From Rhodanobacter sp. (GTDB taxonomy: Bacteria; Pseudomonadota; Gammaproteobacteria; Xanthomonadales; Rhodanobacteraceae), in NCBI GenBank assembly GCA_026193555.1, contig JAPHUU010000290.1, positions 1 to 7,449 of the forward strand: a stretch of 7,449 bases of DNA, in the 5' to 3' direction. The translations under genes and the position numbers were made by a program. The notes under the pieces were generated by a model that searched no databases, had not been told where the DNA came from, and was given only the letters and a program-made list of their open reading frames with translations. This document shows positions 5,077-7,449 of the stretch, one piece after another (positions within the stretch are counted from its first letter, which is position 1; the number at the start of each line of letters is the position of its first letter).

Positions 5077-6711
5077 ATGAATCAACCGTGGATCGATGAG
5101 GTGGCCGGGAAAGGACGAGCGAAGGATCGAGTGGCCAGCGATGTCTCATCGGCCGCCGCGCCGTGGCTTGCACCGAGCCGGCGCCTGCTCGCGATGGCGG
5201 TGGTGCTGCTGTTGGCGGGTTGCGCGGTGGGACCGGACTTCAAGCGACCCGCCGCTCCGGCGGTCAGCGATTACACCGCCCACCCGGTTTCCGCGACCGT
5301 GGCCAGTGCGAATGTCGCGGGCGGGGAAGCCCAGCGCTTTACCCGCGGAAGCGACATCCCCGCCCAGTGGTGGACGCTGTTCCACTCGCCGTCGCTCAAC
5401 GCGCTGATCGAACAGTCGCTGGCCGGCAACCCCGACCTCAAGGCGGCGCAGGCGGCGCTGTCCGCGGCCAGGGAGAATGTGCTGGCCGGGCGCGGCGCCT
5501 ATTACCCCAGCGTCTCGGCGGGTTTTTCGGCGAGCCGCGCGCAGGATCCATCCGGCGCACTGGCCGCCGTGCCCAGCAACAACGCGTTTCTATACAACCT
5601 GTTCACGCCGCAGGTCAGCGTGTCGTATGTGCCCGATGTGTTCGGCCTGAACCGGCGCACGGTGGAGTCGCTGAAGGCGCAGGAACAGGCGGTGCGCTTC
5701 CAGATGATCGCGACGCGAATCACGCTGAGCACCAACGTGGTGGCCGCCGTGGTGCAGGAGGCCTCGTTGCGGTCGCAGATCGATGCGACGCGCGAGCTCA
5801 TCGCGAGCAACGCGAAGATGGTGAAGATCCTGCGCTACCAGCTGAGCAAGGGCTACGCCGGGCGACTTGACCTTGCCGCGCAGGAATCGCAGCTGGCGCA
5901 GGTCAAGGCCACGCTGCCGCCGCTGATCAAGCAGCTGGCCCAGCAACACGATCTGCTGGCCGTGCTGGCCGGGCGCTTCCCGAGCCAGGCAACGGCCGAG
6001 AAATTCGAGCTATCGAGTCTGCGCTTGCCGCAGGAGCTTCCGCTGAGCCTGCCGTCGGCGCTGGTGGCGCAGCGGCCGGACGTGCGCCAGGCGGAGGCCA
6101 ACCTGCATGCGGCCAGCGCCCAGGTCGGTATCGCGACCGCGAATCGTCTGCCGAACATCGAGCTGACGGCGGACGTCGGCAGCACGGCACTGGCGATCGG
6201 CCAGGTGTTCAAGTCGGGCACCGGCTTCTGGGCTCTGGGTGCGGCGGTGACCGCGCCGGTTTTCCAGGGCGGCACGCTGCTGCACCAGCAGCGCGCCGCA
6301 AAGGCCGCCTATGTGCAGGCCGCCGAGCAATATCGCAGCACGGTGCTGACCGCCTTCCAGAATGTCGCGGACACCCTGGCGGCGCTCGAGCAGGATGCGG
6401 AGGGCCTGAAGGCCGCGGCCGCGGCCGCCGATGCCGCCAAGGTCACCCTCGATCTGTCGCAGCGGCAATGGAAGGACGGCTATGCCGGCTACCTGTCCCT
6501 GCTCAGCGCCGAACAGGGCTATCAGCAGGCACGGATCGCCCTGGTACAGGCTCAGGCAGATCGTTACGCCGACACGGCGGCCTTGTTCCAGGCGCTTGGC
6601 GGCGGCTGGTGGCATGGCACCGATGCGATCGACGCCGAACATGCACCCACCGATCCTGAGCAGACCCATTCCAGTCAGACCGCCACAACCCGGGACAGCG
6701 ATGAAAAGTAG
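5077..6711 (+). CDS. NodT/OprM-family outer-membrane efflux lipoprotein
   Basis: A 544-residue TolC-fold channel that would form the outer-membrane exit duct of a tripartite RND pump. The lipobox is L-A-G-C with Cys49, followed by A-V-G-P-D-F-K-R-P, typical of NodT-type lipoproteins. Two outer-membrane-efflux repeats follow: about 95-300 (including W-W-T-L-F-H-S-P-S-L-N-A-L-I and N-P-D-L-K-A-A) and about 318-508 (including A-Q-R-P-D-V-R-Q-A-E-A-N-L at 331-343 and A-P-V-F-Q-G-G at 393-399). A hydrophilic tail (513-544) follows G-G-G-W-W. The start is uncertain: ATG 5077 has no clear ribosome site, and the in-frame GTG at 5131 has AAGGA about 4 nt upstream. Either way about 20 or more residues precede the usual lipoprotein signal (R35-C49). 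Its stop overlaps the adaptor gene by 11 bp, so they are one operon. The exported substrate is unknown. Confidence 0.92.
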   Translation: MNQPWIDEVAGKGRAKDRVASDVSSAAAPWLAPSRRLLAMAVVLLLAGCAVGPDFKRPAAPAVSDYTAHPVSATVASANVAGGEAQRFTRGSDIPAQWWTLFHSPSLNALIEQSLAGNPDLKAAQAALSAARENVLAGRGAYYPSVSAGFSASRAQDPSGALAAVPSNNAFLYNLFTPQVSVSYVPDVFGLNRRTVESLKAQEQAVRFQMIATRITLSTNVVAAVVQEASLRSQIDATRELIASNAKMVKILRYQLSKGYAGRLDLAAQESQLAQVKATLPPLIKQLAQQHDLLAVLAGRFPSQATAEKFELSSLRLPQELPLSLPSALVAQRPDVRQAEANLHAASAQVGIATANRLPNIELTADVGSTALAIGQVFKSGTGFWALGAAVTAPVFQGGTLLHQQRAAKAAYVQAAEQYRSTVLTAFQNVADTLAALEQDAEGLKAAAAAADAAKVTLDLSQRQWKDGYAGYLSLLSAEQGYQQARIALVQAQADRYADTAALFQALGGGWWHGTDAIDAEHAPTDPEQTHSSQTATTRDSDEK

Positions 6712-7449
6712 ATCACCTGGCGCGATGCCGCCTGCGCCGCACCGCCATCGCGCGCTGGCGTATGCCGTCTTCACCGCGGCACTGGCCTTGTCCGGTTGCT
6801 CGTCGAAGATCGACCACGATTCGCAGGCTGCGGCATCCGCGACCCCGCACGACGTAACGCTGACCCCGGCGCAGCGCCAGCACATCCACCTGCATGCGGT
6901 GGCGCCATCCAGCTTTCACCGCGCGGTCGACACGACCGGCGTCGTGGACTTCGACAACGACCACGCGACCGCCGTGCTGGCGCCGTTCTCCGGTCCGGTG
7001 GCACGGCTGCTGGTATCGCCCGGCGACAAGGTACGCAAGGGACAGCCGCTGGCGCTGGTGGATTCGCCGGACTTCTCCGCGGCGATCAACGGTTATCGCA
7101 AGGCGCTGATCGGTGCACGCAATGCGCGCCGGCTGGCGGATGCGGACAAGGATCTGGTGCAGCACGAAGGCGTTTCCCGGCGCGAGGCCGAGCAGGCGCA
7201 GACCGATGCGGTCGGCGCCGAGGCCGATCGCGACGCCGCGCTGCAGGCGCTGGTCGCGCTGGATGTCGATGCCGGCACGATCAAGGCGATCCAGGCCGGC
7301 CGGCCGGTGACGCACGCCCAGGGCATCATCCGTGCGCCGATCGCCGGCACCGTGGTGGAAAAGCTGATCACCCCCGGCCAGCTGCTGCAAGCGGGCAGTA
7401 CGCCGTGCTTCACCGTGGCCGACCTGTCGCGGGTATGGGTGATGGCGCA
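6701..7449 (+). CDS. RND-type periplasmic adaptor (membrane fusion) lipoprotein, N-terminal 249 residues
   Basis: The frame is open from the ATG at 6701 to the window end, so the gene is cut at its 3' side. A lipobox L-S-G-C gives Cys33. The first lipoyl half contains V-V-D-F-D-N-D-H (about 80-87) and A-P-F-S-G-P-V-A-R-L-L-V-S-P-G-D-K-V-R-K-G-Q-P-L. A coiled-coil hairpin follows (about 125-190: S-P-D-F-S-A-A ... A-E-Q-A-Q-T-D-A), then the second lipoyl half, I-I-R-A-P-I-A-G-T-V-V-E and T-P-G-Q-L-L-Q-A-G. The tail F-T-V-A-D-L-S-R-V-W-V leads into the beta-barrel domain. The arrangement is CzcB/CusB-like, so a heavy-metal-type RND pump is possible, but no metal-binding His/Met cluster is seen in this part. 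M9 (6725) is an alternative start. It overlaps the channel gene by 11 bp; a pump gene is expected downstream. Confidence 0.88.
   Translation, partial: MKSRSPGAMPPAPHRHRALAYAVFTAALALSGCSSKIDHDSQAAASATPHDVTLTPAQRQHIHLHAVAPSSFHRAVDTTGVVDFDNDHATAVLAPFSGPVARLLVSPGDKVRKGQPLALVDSPDFSAAINGYRKALIGARNARRLADADKDLVQHEGVSRREAEQAQTDAVGAEADRDAALQALVALDVDAGTIKAIQAGRPVTHAQGIIRAPIAGTVVEKLITPGQLLQAGSTPCFTVADLSRVWVMA

Noticed and set aside
6010..6885. Minus-strand open frame (291 codons) opposite the channel gene
   Set aside because: Antisense to the NodT/OprM-like gene, Arg/Gly-rich, and spans into the adaptor gene without any recognisable motif.
1..7449. CRISPR array, tRNA, rRNA or riboswitch
   Set aside because: No regularly spaced repeats, cloverleaf-like segments or known aptamer cores were seen on either strand by eye.

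Overview
The window looks like chromosomal DNA of a GC-rich Gram-negative bacterium. It encodes outer-membrane proteins, two lipoproteins with clear lipoboxes and an RND-type export system. The style of the porin, the NodT-type channel and the IS3-like remnant would fit the Xanthomonadales (Rhodanobacter/Dyella-like), but this assignment is a low-confidence inference and Burkholderiales is not excluded.

Layout. On the minus strand, read right to left from 3728 to 1, is a compact glycine betaine/proline-type ABC uptake operon: ATPase with C-terminal CBS domains (3728-2493), permease (2496-1645, ATGA overlap with the ATPase) and lipoprotein binding protein (1616-690). After a 176-nt gap rich in inverted repeats comes the 5' part of an outer-membrane porin gene (513-1, cut by the window edge). 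Together they could form a complete route for an osmolyte: porin across the outer membrane, binding protein in the periplasm, permease and ATPase at the inner membrane.

A 546-bp AT-richer intergenic region (3729-4274) separates this operon from a divergent plus-strand gene (4275-4685) for a small cytosolic protein resembling the TIGR03067 family, best known from Planctomycetes. It is followed by a non-coding stretch that contains a decayed C-terminal fragment of an IS3-family transposase (about 4780-5015, minus).

To the right, on the plus strand, starts an efflux operon: a NodT/OprM-type outer-membrane lipoprotein (5077-6711), overlapping by 11 bp a periplasmic adaptor (membrane fusion) lipoprotein (6701 to the window end, truncated). 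The inner-membrane RND pump is presumably just outside the window.

I see no wholly new system. The points most worth checking are the porin attached to the betaine operon, the two mutually exclusive hairpins between binding protein and porin, the TIGR03067-like protein, and the operator-like inverted repeat that sits on its candidate promoter.
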